A stretch of DNA of 64,000 nt, from positions 1 through 64,000 of the forward strand of contig NZ_FRCF01000014.1 in assembly GCF_900142805.1 (NCBI RefSeq), given 5' to 3'. The position numbers were made by a program, and so were the translations under genes. The notes below the pieces were generated by a model that saw only the letters and a program-made list of their open reading frames with translations, did not search any database and was not told the DNA's origin. Positions 16,593-24,629 of the stretch are shown here, in pieces. How positions within the stretch are numbered: the stretch's first letter is position 1; each line of letters starts with the position of its first letter. Source of the DNA: Lacicoccus alkaliphilus DSM 16010 (GTDB lineage: Bacteria; Bacillota; Bacilli; Staphylococcales; Salinicoccaceae).

Positions 16593-17878
16593 ATATTATA
16601 CTTATATTATTCGCTGTTTTGATCGTCTGTTTTTTGATCGGCGTTCCGATCGCCATCTCATTGGGTGTCTCGGCAATGGTTGCAATATGGTTCGGCACGG
16701 ATCTTCCGATCAACCTGATTGCACAGAAAGCCTTCACATCGCTTGACTCTTTCTCGCTCCTGGCCATCCCCTTCTTCATCCTGGCAGGCGTGCTGATGGG
16801 GAGGGGCGGCATTTCGAAGCGGCTGCTTGATATGGCCACGGCACTCGTCGGGTGGATCACGGGCGGACTTTCACTCGTGACGATCGTCGCCTGTATGTTC
16901 TTTGCAGCAATCGCAGGGTCCGGGCCGGCGACGGTCGCCGCCATCGGAAGCTTCATGATTCCGGCAATGATCGCCAATAAATACCATGAAGGCTTCTCTG
17001 CCGCCATTCCTGCCGCCGCAGGGTCGGTCGGGGTGATACTGCCGCCTTCGATTCCATTCGTCGTCTACGGGGCGGTCGGGAGCGTCTCCGTCGGGGCATT
17101 GTTCCTGGCCGGCATACTGCCTGGACTCCTGATCGGTACGGCACTGCTGCTCACAGCGTATCTGCTTTCCAAAAAGCGCGGCTATAAACCTCAGGAAGGT
17201 GCAGAAAAGTTCGTCTTTAAAGACGTCCTGAAAACGACATGGGAGGCCAAATGGGCGCTGCTCGTCCCTGTCATCATCCTTGGCGGTATTTACGGCGGTA
17301 TCTTTTCACCGACGGAAGCTGCGGTGACGGCAGTCGTTTACGCCATCATCGTCGGTGTATTCGTCTATAAGGAACTCGACTGGAAAGCTTTATATGAAGC
17401 CTTCATGGAAACGATCATCATCAATGCAACGACCATGATCATCATCAGCTTCTCGGTGTCATTCGCTTTCTTCATGACACTTGAACAGATTCCGAATATG
17501 ATTGCGGACAGCCTGATGGCACTGACGTCCAACCCGGTCTTCATCCTGCTCATCGTCATCCTGTTCCTGTTGATCGTCGGCATGTTCATCGATACAATTT
17601 CCGCATTGATCATCCTGACGCCCATTCTGCTGCCTGTTGTCACGTCAGTCGGCGTGGACCCGATCCACTTTGGTGTCATCCTTGTCGTGGCGCTTGCGAT
17701 CGGTTTCGTGACTCCGCCGCTCGGTGTCAATTTGTTCGTCGCCTCAAGCGTCGGAGAGGTCAAGTTCGAGAAGGTCGCCTTCGGGGTCATTCCACTCGTG
17801 GCCGTGATGATTTTATGCCTGATCATCCTTGCATTCGTACCGGCATTTTCAATGTTCCTGCCCGGCCTGGCCGAATGA
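16589..17878 (+). CDS. TRAP transporter large permease (DctM family)
   Basis: A 429-residue polytopic protein of about 12 helices, the cation-coupled transport subunit. Typical motifs: LLAIPFFILAGVLMGRGGIS, the FFAAIAGSGPATVAAIGSF helix, ILPPSIPFVVYG, the GIYGGIFSPTEAA loop and VTPPLGVNLFVASS. It completes a full P-Q-M TRAP system with the two genes before it. A hairpin terminator follows 20 bases after the stop codon. Confidence 0.94.
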   Translation: MNIILILFAVLIVCFLIGVPIAISLGVSAMVAIWFGTDLPINLIAQKAFTSLDSFSLLAIPFFILAGVLMGRGGISKRLLDMATALVGWITGGLSLVTIVACMFFAAIAGSGPATVAAIGSFMIPAMIANKYHEGFSAAIPAAAGSVGVILPPSIPFVVYGAVGSVSVGALFLAGILPGLLIGTALLLTAYLLSKKRGYKPQEGAEKFVFKDVLKTTWEAKWALLVPVIILGGIYGGIFSPTEAAVTAVVYAIIVGVFVYKELDWKALYEAFMETIIINATTMIIISFSVSFAFFMTLEQIPNMIADSLMALTSNPVFILLIVILFLLIVGMFIDTISALIILTPILLPVVTSVGVDPIHFGVILVVALAIGFVTPPLGVNLFVASSVGEVKFEKVAFGVIPLVAVMILCLIILAFVPAFSMFLPGLAE

Positions 17879-17897
17879 TGACAGGCTTTCCTTATAC

Positions 17898-17936
17898 AAA
17901 AACAGCTGTGATGACTTCACTCATCACAGCTGTTTT
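17898..17936. terminator. bidirectional rho-independent terminator
   Basis: A perfect 16-bp stem, AAAACAGCTGTGATGA with TCATCACAGCTGTTTT, around CTTCAC. It separates the TRAP operon from the convergent VOC gene. Confidence 0.88.
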
Positions 17937-17960
17937 CAATTATCCTTTTATTTATGTGCC

Positions 17961-18341
17961 TCATCTTACTTCCTTCACCGCGAAGTAATTCTCTTCATCA
18001 TCCGAAAAATTGAAGACACGCCCGTCCGGGGTGTTGACGATATCTCCACATCTGATGCCTTTATTGTTCAAATCGGCATATAATGCATCCAGGTCCCCCG
18101 CCCGGAACATCAATGAAGGGGTCTCCAGGTTCACTTCATGGCCGGCCTCCCTTATGAATGCCTTGTCAAAAATCACGATGCTCGTCTCCGAATCCAGGCT
18201 GGGTGCAACTTCGACCGACTTATAATCATCGAAGATGAAATCTTCGGCTTTAATGACAAACCCCAGATCCTTCGTCCAAAAAGCTACGGATTGTTCCTGG
18301 TTGTCCACATATAACATGACACTTTCCAAACCGTCTATCAT
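17961..18341 (-). CDS. VOC superfamily (glyoxalase/dioxygenase fold) protein
   Basis: A 126-residue single VOC domain with two beta-alpha-beta-beta-beta modules: LESVMLYVDNQEQSVAFWTKDLGF at the start and DGRVFNFSDDEENYFAV at the end. His and Glu residues at the usual metal positions are not all clear, so it may be a bleomycin-resistance-like binding protein rather than a metalloenzyme. The substrate is unknown. AGGGGGAG lies before the ATG. Confidence 0.8.
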   Translation of the reverse strand: MIDGLESVMLYVDNQEQSVAFWTKDLGFVIKAEDFIFDDYKSVEVAPSLDSETSIVIFDKAFIREAGHEVNLETPSLMFRAGDLDALYADLNNKGIRCGDIVNTPDGRVFNFSDDEENYFAVKEVR

Positions 18342-18415
18342 ACTTACTCCCCCTCCTTAAAATCCCTTGCATCCCAATTATAAGTATCGGTTTACTATTA
18401 CACAAATATAAAAGA

Positions 18416-18448
18416 TGAAAAAGTTCCCCGCCACATTGGCAGGGAACT
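18416..18448 (-). terminator. rho-independent terminator of the small gene at 18460
   Basis: On the minus strand AGTTCCCTGCC pairs with GGCGGGGAACT (one mismatch) and a TTTT run follows, 12 bases past the stop codon of the small gene. Confidence 0.75.
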
Positions 18449-18459
18449 GCTGAAAACAC

Positions 18460-18615
18460 TCATTTCTTATGGACGGAGTGGATGATGAGGCCGTCGCCGT
18501 AGCGGCGGCGGCTTATTTTTCTGGCATCGGCAGCACTGCGTGCCGGAATTTCATACGTTTGTTTCCCATCATCTTTTTCCATCGTCACAATGAAACACTT
18601 CGTACCACATCTCAT
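18460..18615 (-). CDS. small basic protein, unknown function
   Basis: A protein of 51 residues (53 if the ATG two codons earlier is used). The sequence starts MRCGTKCFIVTMEKDDGKQT and continues with YEIPARSAADARKISRRRYG, ending in IIHSVHKK. Predicted secondary structure by eye is strand-strand-helix-strand. It is flanked by a ribosome site (AAAGGG, nine bases before the second ATG) and by its own hairpin terminator, which supports it as a real gene. The helix pattern with paired Ala and Arg suggests a nucleic-acid- or ribosome-binding microprotein, but no function is recognised. It lies 23 to 29 bases downstream of the YfcC-type gene. Confidence 0.65.
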   Translation of the reverse strand: MRCGTKCFIVTMEKDDGKQTYEIPARSAADARKISRRRYGDGLIIHSVHKK

Positions 18616-18643
18616 ATTCATACACCCTTTCATGAATCATCGC

Positions 18644-20044
18644 TTAGAATGGACCGTAATCGATGAAGAATGCAATGACCAGGAATATCGCAGCCGCCCC
18701 ATACCATAACAGGAGCAGCGGCCAAATGAACTTGAGCCAGTCCGTATACTTGATTTGGGCAATCGCAAGTGCCGCCATGAAGTAACCGGATGTCGGATAG
18801 AATATATTCGAGAATCCGTCACCGAACTGGAACGCAAGGACCGCGGTCTGCCTTGTCATCTCCGTGAGGTCTACGAGGCCGACCATGATCGGCATGGTCG
18901 CCGCCGCCTGTCCGCTGCCTGAAGGAATCAGGAAGTTCAACAGACCCTGAACGATCATCATGGCCACCGGAACGAGCGATTCGGGAATCGCGGTGATGGC
19001 AAGGCTCAGGCCGTGGACGATCGTATCCATGATGGCGCCGTCTTCAAGCACTACAGAAACAGCACGTGCCACACCGACGATGAGAGCACCCAGAAGAATA
19101 TTCCTGATCCCCTGATTCATCGCCTCTGCAATTTTTGAAGGCCCGAGTCCGCCGATCAGCCCGACAAGCAGGCCGGTCAGGATGTAGAATCCGGCCAATT
19201 CAATGAAATACCACTGATATTGGAAGATACCGAACAGCATGAAACCGAGTGCTGCAATGAAGACCCACGTTGCAACCACAGTACGCGTCGTGACGTCCTT
19301 CGTCTCTGCATCCTTCTCGGTGAACTGGGCATCATCCACATCATCACTGATGAGTGACTTGCCAGGGTCTTTCTGTACACGTTTGATATAGAAGCTTACA
19401 AACACTATACCGATGATCGTCATCACCGTCAGGACGATGGCGCGGTAGCCCATACCGGAAAATAAAGGCAGTTCCGCAATCGTCTGGGCGGTCCCGAGGT
19501 TCGCAGGCGCGGTGAGCGCCACCGTGAACCCGACCACAGTTGCAATCAGCACAGTGGCCGTCGCGGCCATCCTGTCGAAACCGAGCCTGAGGAACAATGG
19601 CAGCAGGGCGGGCAGGAAGATCAGCGAGGATTCTATGTTGCCCGTCAATGCCACGAAAAGCGCCAGGGGCACGACAATGACAGGAATGATCAATAACCCC
19701 TTGTTGCCGAACTGTTTGATCAAAAAGTTGATGATCATATCGATGACCCCGGCCCTTTCGATGACTTTGAACATCGCACCGATGGCCATGATACCGAAAA
19801 TGATGATGACCGTCTGCTCGACCCCGCGCGGTATCGCCGTCATGAATTCAAAAAATCCCACAGGCGACTGTGCGATGAAATCAAATGTACCCGGAATGAT
19901 GACAGAACGCCCATCCACTTCCTCACGCGCAAACTCACCTGCAGGCACTATGTAGGATGCCGCTGCCCCGATTGCGATTAATATGAAGAGTATCACATAA
20001 ATATGCGGCATCTCAAACTTGCGTTTATTTGTATGCTTTGCCAA
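18644..20044 (-). CDS. YfcC/DcuC-family anaerobic C4-dicarboxylate-type carrier
   Basis: A 466-residue membrane protein with about 12 helices. The start MPHIYVILFILIAIGAAASYIVPAGEF is typical of the YfcC branch of the C4-dicarboxylate carrier superfamily. The loops NIESSLIFLPALLPLFLRLGFD and NFLIPSGSGQAAATMPIMVGLVDL are the family's conserved substrate-site regions. Members are proposed to move dicarboxylates or basic amino acids/ornithine; the substrate here is open. The likely start is the TTG at 20044 with GGGGG seven bases upstream, although the TTG at 20062 is possible. Confidence 0.85.
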   Translation of the reverse strand: MAKHTNKRKFEMPHIYVILFILIAIGAAASYIVPAGEFAREEVDGRSVIIPGTFDFIAQSPVGFFEFMTAIPRGVEQTVIIIFGIMAIGAMFKVIERAGVIDMIINFLIKQFGNKGLLIIPVIVVPLALFVALTGNIESSLIFLPALLPLFLRLGFDRMAATATVLIATVVGFTVALTAPANLGTAQTIAELPLFSGMGYRAIVLTVMTIIGIVFVSFYIKRVQKDPGKSLISDDVDDAQFTEKDAETKDVTTRTVVATWVFIAALGFMLFGIFQYQWYFIELAGFYILTGLLVGLIGGLGPSKIAEAMNQGIRNILLGALIVGVARAVSVVLEDGAIMDTIVHGLSLAITAIPESLVPVAMMIVQGLLNFLIPSGSGQAAATMPIMVGLVDLTEMTRQTAVLAFQFGDGFSNIFYPTSGYFMAALAIAQIKYTDWLKFIWPLLLLWYGAAAIFLVIAFFIDYGPF

Positions 20045-20062
20045 ATCAAAACCCCCAATCAA

Positions 20063-20374
20063 TATTTGAAAAATTATAATAACTTACATAAAAACTATTA
20101 TTACATAATTTCCCGGGGAATAGGACCTGCCATGCATTTTTGGTTTTAAGTTACCATATATAATCATTATATTGGAAATTATGTTTCATCATGTATGGAG
20201 CATTTTATTCTTTAAAAAGGAATGAACATGCATAGTCTCGGGTATCGTTAAATTATACAGAAGGAGTGAAGTCAATGCGTGAAATCACATTGGGGCTGAT
20301 CACCGCTTTCGGTTATCCCGAAAGATCCGGTGAGACTTTGGAGACGAAGAGAAAGCGGACAGGGAGGCGTCTTG
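20063..20374 (+). promoter_or_regulatory. mgtE 5' leader with competing stem-loops and short upstream ORFs
   Basis: The region between the divergent carrier gene and mgtE is A+T-rich up to about 20260. A 7-codon ORF with AAAAAGGA ahead of it lies at 20227-20250, and a 42-codon ORF starts at 20275. Inside the latter, CTTTCGG (20306) pairs with CCGAAAG (20318), extended by CACCG with CGGTG. Alternatively CCGCTTTC (20303) can pair with GAAAGCGG (20351), just before the mgtE ribosome site. The two folds exclude each other. No M-box consensus was recognised. Confidence 0.5.
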
Positions 20375-20403
20375 ATGGAGCGTATCATCAATTTCAACAA
20401 TGA
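20275..20403 (+). CDS. upstream ORF overlapping the mgtE start
   Basis: A 42-codon frame, MREITLGLITAFGYPERSGE at its start and rich in Arg/Lys in the middle, ending 29 bases inside mgtE. It has its own ribosome site (AAGGAGTG, seven bases upstream). It spans the competing stem-loops of the mgtE leader, so its translation would decide which one forms. It has no recognisable domain and is best seen as a leader peptide. Confidence 0.45.
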   Translation: MREITLGLITAFGYPERSGETLETKRKRTGRRLDGAYHQFQQ

Positions 20404-21727
20404 AATAAAGATGGCCTTGCAGCAAGATGATGGCCGGACATTCAGGGAAATCTTCCTGAATCTGCATCCCATGGACCAGGCGGCGATATATCTGGATATG
20501 GACCGGCAGCAGCATCTCCAGATTCAGCAGCACCTCACGCCAAGTGCATTTGCAGGCATCTTCCAGGCGCTCGACCTGCAACACCAGGAAAAAGCAGTGG
20601 AGGAAATGGATGATGCTTATATTGCCCATATGTTTGAGGCCATGTATGCCGACAATGTCGCAGATTTCCTTGAAAGACAGGATGCAGGTTACCGGGAGAA
20701 GATCATATCCCTCATGACCGGGGAAGGCCGGGCGGAAGTGAGGGAACTTCTCGACTACGCAGAAGACAGTGCCGGTACGATCATGACCAAGGAATACATC
20801 GCTGTATTGGAAAGTGATACGGTCGGTGAGGTCATGGAGAAACTCTCAGCCGAAGCGACCCGGGCGGTGACCATCTACTATGTATATGTCATCGGTCCCG
20901 ACCATCGCTTGAAAGGGGTCGCTTCGCTGAGGGAGTTGATCATCGCTCCGGATGATGCCGGGGTAGGTTCCATCATGCAGACCCACCTCATTTCAGCGGG
21001 GGTTGATGACGATCAGGAAGATGTCGCCAAAGTGATACAGAAGTATGATCTGATCGCCCTCCCCGTCGTTACGGATCAGGGGCTTCTTGCGGGAATCGTT
21101 ACAGTGGATGACATCCTCGATGTCGTACATATTGAAATCGAAGAGGACTTCGGTGAACTGGGTACGACCCGCGGGGCGATGGATTATAATCTGACCATCT
21201 TCCAGTCCGCCAAAAAACGCGGCCCGTGGATCATCATGCTGATGCTGCTCGGGATGATCACGGCGAACATCATCGGTGCATTCGAGGAAACACTCGAGGC
21301 AGTCGTACTGTTGTCGGCCTTCATCCCTCTCATCATGGATTCTGCCGGCAACACCGGGACACAGGCATTGACGGTCGCCGTGCGCAACCTTGCACTCGGG
21401 AACATCGGCCCCGGATCGGTATTGAAGACGCTGGGGCGCGAACTGGGCACAGGATTCCTGATCGGTGCCGCCTCTGCGGTTGCATTGATGATACTGATCC
21501 CGATATTCTATCCGGATGGTGGCATGATGTTCGCCGCAATCGTAGGTCTGACACTCGTAACGACCTTAAGCCTGTCTGCAGTCGTCGGGGCGCTCATACC
21601 TCTCATCATCAAAAAACTGCACATCGATCCGGCAGTCGCATCGGGCCCCTTCATCACCACGATCAACGACATCATGGGGCTGCTCATTTATTTCACGATC
21701 GCCACGACGCTGCTCGGTCAGTTATGA
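20375..21727 (+). CDS. mgtE: magnesium transporter MgtE
   Basis: A 450-residue MgtE channel. Order of domains: N-terminal helical Mg-sensing domain (about residues 1-120), two CBS domains (MTKEYIAVLESDTVGEVM and MQTHLISAGVDDDQEDVAKVIQKYDLIALPVVTDQG), the plug helix, then five transmembrane helices. The pore region LIMDSAGNTGTQAL and the acidic INDIMGLLIY end are typical. It lets Mg2+ (perhaps Co2+) into the cell and closes when internal Mg2+ binds the cytosolic domains. GGGAGG precedes the ATG at 20375, which lies inside the upstream ORF. Confidence 0.95.
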   Translation: MERIINFNNEIKMALQQDDGRTFREIFLNLHPMDQAAIYLDMDRQQHLQIQQHLTPSAFAGIFQALDLQHQEKAVEEMDDAYIAHMFEAMYADNVADFLERQDAGYREKIISLMTGEGRAEVRELLDYAEDSAGTIMTKEYIAVLESDTVGEVMEKLSAEATRAVTIYYVYVIGPDHRLKGVASLRELIIAPDDAGVGSIMQTHLISAGVDDDQEDVAKVIQKYDLIALPVVTDQGLLAGIVTVDDILDVVHIEIEEDFGELGTTRGAMDYNLTIFQSAKKRGPWIIMLMLLGMITANIIGAFEETLEAVVLLSAFIPLIMDSAGNTGTQALTVAVRNLALGNIGPGSVLKTLGRELGTGFLIGAASAVALMILIPIFYPDGGMMFAAIVGLTLVTTLSLSAVVGALIPLIIKKLHIDPAVASGPFITTINDIMGLLIYFTIATTLLGQL

Positions 21728-21871
21728 TGGAACCTCTCCCATATAAGGGGTCAGGAGGATATTTTTCAGCATAGGGCCGTATCCATGACATAACCCAAGG
21801 TCCGGACCGCCACTTGTATCACGGGCTTCCGCCCGCCACCTCAAAGCGCCATTTCACCCTGGTCTGCAAAC

Positions 21872-21904
21872 AAAAAGGAGGCTGCAGCTGCAGCCTCCTT
21901 TTTT
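21872..21904. terminator. bidirectional rho-independent terminator
   Basis: A perfect inverted repeat, AAAAAGGAGGCTGCAG against CTGCAGCCTCCTTTTT, between mgtE and the convergent YxjG-type gene. The 140 bases between mgtE and this hairpin show no gene. Confidence 0.85.
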
Positions 21905-21907
21905 CCA

Positions 21908-23041
21908 TTACTTACCCCATACTTCTTCTGCGACCTCTTTGACCAGCTGGAGTTTGTCCCACTGTTCTTTTTCCGTCAGGTTGTTGCCTTCTTCCGTAGA
22001 AGCAAAGCCGCACTGCGGACTGATGCATAATCTGTCTTTATCGATATACTTCGCCGCTTCTTCGATGCGCGCTTTGATCTCTTCCTTATCCTCAAGCCTC
22101 GGCACTTTCGAAGAGATCAGGCCGAGCACGACCACTTTATCTCCACTCACCTTCGACAGTGATTCAAAACCACCGGCACGTTCCGTATCGAACTCAAGAT
22201 AGTAGCCTTCCACATTCTCTTCGCCGAATAAAATATCCGCGACAGTGTCGTATGCACCGGAAGACGCCCATGTCGAACGGTAATTGCCGCGGCAAACGTG
22301 TGTCGTGATCACCAGGTCTTCAGGTGCACCTTCAATGGCTTTGTTGTTCACTTCCACATATTTAAGGCTTAAATCTTCAACCGTGAAGTCGCCCGCCATA
22401 TTTTTCCAATAGTCCTCATCGACGATCATGCCCCATGTGCAGTCATCGAGCTGCAGGTTACGGCAGCCCGCTTCATATAATTCTTTGATGAACGTCCGGT
22501 ATGCTGCAGCGATATCTTCAAGAAGCGCCCCTTCATCCGGGTAAAACTGGTCAGTCGCCTCTTTGTTGTCCGGTCGCTGCAGTTCCGCCAGGAACTGGGC
22601 CGGGGCCGGAATCGTCTGCCTTGCAATGATTTCATCATCTGCAAACCGGTTCACGAATTTGAAATGGTCTATGAAAGGATGCCCCGAACCGCCGAGCTTG
22701 CCTGTCAGGCGTGCGGATTCTGCACGTGTTTCGACTTCAGCGAACTGGTAGCCTTCATCGACTTCCACCTTCTCCACGCCTTCAAGACCCCACATGAAAT
22801 CGAGATGCCACCATGACCTGCGGAATTCACCATCCGTGATCGCCTTCAGGCCGATCTCCTTCTGCTTTTCGATCAGCTCTTCTATCGCTTCATCTTCAAC
22901 CGATTTCAGCTCCCCTTCAGAAATCGTGTCTTTGGCGAATGCATCACGTGCTTCCTTCAAGCGCAGCGGGCGCAGGAAACTGCCCACGTTATCGAATCTG
23001 TAAGGTGCTGTTTTCCGTTCATTTATACTTTTCGTCGTCAT
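21908..23041 (-). CDS. MetE-like cobalamin-independent methionine synthase C-terminal homologue (YxjG/YxjH type)
   Basis: A 377-residue protein with only the catalytic barrel of MetE. The zinc site is visible as ITTHVCRGN (His and Cys) and ISPQCGFAS (Cys). RFDNVGSFLRP and ITDGEFRRSWWHLDF are family hallmarks, as is LQLDDCTW. B. subtilis YxjG/YxjH belong to the S-box methionine regulon; methyl transfer to homocysteine or a related thiol is inferred. No SAM riboswitch precedes this copy; instead it is divergent from a LysR gene across an inverted repeat. Confidence 0.88.
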   Translation of the reverse strand: MTTKSINERKTAPYRFDNVGSFLRPLRLKEARDAFAKDTISEGELKSVEDEAIEELIEKQKEIGLKAITDGEFRRSWWHLDFMWGLEGVEKVEVDEGYQFAEVETRAESARLTGKLGGSGHPFIDHFKFVNRFADDEIIARQTIPAPAQFLAELQRPDNKEATDQFYPDEGALLEDIAAAYRTFIKELYEAGCRNLQLDDCTWGMIVDEDYWKNMAGDFTVEDLSLKYVEVNNKAIEGAPEDLVITTHVCRGNYRSTWASSGAYDTVADILFGEENVEGYYLEFDTERAGGFESLSKVSGDKVVVLGLISSKVPRLEDKEEIKARIEEAAKYIDKDRLCISPQCGFASTEEGNNLTEKEQWDKLQLVKEVAEEVWGK

Positions 23042-23127
23042 ATCCTACCACTCCTCTATGTTTTTATGATATATCAAGATTAACATATATTTCAGCAATA
23101 GCATAAAAGTTAAAATTCATGCTTAGA

Positions 23128-23144
23128 TATAGCTTTAAGCTATG
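23128..23144. promoter_or_regulatory. LysR-type operator resembling a streptococcal MET-box
   Basis: TATAGCTTTAAGCTAT contains 7-bp arms ATAGCTT/AAGCTAT around one base, and fits the T-N11-A rule for LysR proteins. It is similar to the MET-box (TATAGTTT-N-AAACTATA) described for MtaR/MetR in streptococci. It lies between the YxjG-type gene and the divergent lysR gene, upstream of a TTGCTG-17-GATATA promoter on the minus strand and of a TATACT box on the plus strand. Confidence 0.6.
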
Positions 23145-23196
23145 ACCGATTTAAGGTATACTGTGAATCATTACGATTTGGAAAGCAGGGGTTCAG

Positions 23197-24111
23197 ATGA
23201 CACTGCAACAATTGAAATATCTGATAGAAGTCGTGAACACAGGCTCCATCAATGAGGCTGCCAAAAACTTGTTCATTTCACAGCCGACATTATCGAAAGC
23301 CATCAAGACGCTGGAGAATGAAATCGGCATCCTCATATTCACCAGGACGTCCACAGGCATCGTCCTCTCTTCGGACGGCGCGGAATTCATGAGCTATGCA
23401 AGACAGGTCGTCGAGCAGGTGAACCTGATGGAACACCGGTACCTTGATTCGCCTTATCAGGAACGGCTGCTGTCGGTCTCCACCCAGCATTATTCATTTT
23501 CAGTGGATGCGATGGTCAAGATGATCGGACAGTACGGCGGGGATAAGTACCAGTTCACCCTCAGGGAGACGAAGACATTTGAAATCATCGACGATGTCAA
23601 GAACCTGACGAGTGAAGTCGGTGTCCTGTATATGAACAGTTTCAATGAGCAGGTGATCTCCCAGCTCATCAAAGAGAACCATCTGGCGTTCGAGCCTTTA
23701 TTTTCAGCCAATCCCCATGTCTTCATCAGCAGGGACAATCCCCTGGCGAATAAAGAGACAGTCACCATTGAAGATCTGATGCCCTACCCGAGGTTGTCAT
23801 TCGAGCAGGGTAAGAACAATTCCTTCTATTTCTCCGAAGAGATCTTAAAGACGCTGGACGTCCCCAAAAATATACTCGTCAGTGACCGTGCCACTTTATT
23901 CAACTGTCTGATCGGTTTGAACGGCTATACCATTTCGACCGGCATTTTGAGCGAGGAGCTGAACGGCACCGAGATCATCCCCGTCAGACTGGAGGTTGAT
24001 GACCGGATCACCGTCGGGACTTTGACCAATAAAAAAGCACAGCTCAGCCGGATGGCCAAACTGTACCTGGAAGAGCTGGAGAAGTGCATCGAGTCATATG
24101 AAATTTTATAG
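23197..24111 (+). CDS. LysR family transcription regulator
   Basis: A 304-residue LTTR with the canonical N-terminal helix-turn-helix (LKYLIEVVNTGSINEAAKNLFISQPTLSKAIKTLENEIG) and a two-lobe periplasmic-binding-like effector domain. It is divergent from a methionine-synthase-like gene and its probable operator sits between them, so it likely acts like MtaR/MetR/CmbR on sulfur amino acid metabolism; this is inferred from context. Its stop codon overlaps the end of the convergent GNAT gene by six bases. Confidence 0.9.
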   Translation: MTLQQLKYLIEVVNTGSINEAAKNLFISQPTLSKAIKTLENEIGILIFTRTSTGIVLSSDGAEFMSYARQVVEQVNLMEHRYLDSPYQERLLSVSTQHYSFSVDAMVKMIGQYGGDKYQFTLRETKTFEIIDDVKNLTSEVGVLYMNSFNEQVISQLIKENHLAFEPLFSANPHVFISRDNPLANKETVTIEDLMPYPRLSFEQGKNNSFYFSEEILKTLDVPKNILVSDRATLFNCLIGLNGYTISTGILSEELNGTEIIPVRLEVDDRITVGTLTNKKAQLSRMAKLYLEELEKCIESYEIL

Positions 24112-24555
24112 GAAGCGCTTCATGCCTTCATGCGTCACTTCAAAGCCGAGCTTATGATAGAATGCATGCGCCCCGCTGCGGCGCTTGTCTGTCGTCAGCT
24201 GCACCAGCCCGCAGCCATGTTCTTTCGAAAGGCGGATCGCTTCTTCGAATAAAGCCCGCCCGATGCCTTTTTTCTGGTGGTCTTTGTGCACACGCACCCC
24301 TTCGATCTGCGCGCGCTTCATCCCGCCCCTTGCAAGCGTCGGGATGAAAGTGAGCTGCAGGCAGCCGGTGATCGTGCCGTTCTCGGTGGAAAGCAGGATC
24401 TGATTGCCCGTTTGTGCCTCGATGTCCTTGAATGAGCCGAGATACTTATCTTCTACAGTCTCCGAGACCGTCTCACGCGTTTTGCCCAGCTCATCATCCG
24501 CGAGCATCGCCACGATATCCTTGAGGTCGTCCGCCGTCGCGAATCTGAAATCCAT
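24106..24555 (-). CDS. GNAT family N-acetyltransferase
   Basis: A 149-residue GNAT domain. The acetyl-CoA loop is VHKDHQKKGIGRALFEEAI, preceded by the strand GMKRAQIEGVRV and followed by LVQLTTDKRRSGAHAFYHKLGF. Proteins with this arrangement acetylate small amines or amino acids; the acceptor is unknown. It is convergent with lysR, and the second 51-bp repeat array lies in its upstream region. Confidence 0.88.
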   Translation of the reverse strand: MDFRFATADDLKDIVAMLADDELGKTRETVSETVEDKYLGSFKDIEAQTGNQILLSTENGTITGCLQLTFIPTLARGGMKRAQIEGVRVHKDHQKKGIGRALFEEAIRLSKEHGCGLVQLTTDKRRSGAHAFYHKLGFEVTHEGMKRFL

Positions 24556-24629
24556 TGCCTCACCCCTTTTACTGGATTATAGCAGGGTTTCCAGGGAATT
24601 TCATTTTGGTGATGACATGAAGCGTCGGC

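Noticed and set aside
23042-23196. SAM riboswitch or T-box before the YxjG-type gene, as in Bacillus
   Set aside because: None of the conserved cores are there; the inverted repeat typical of a LysR site explains the region better.
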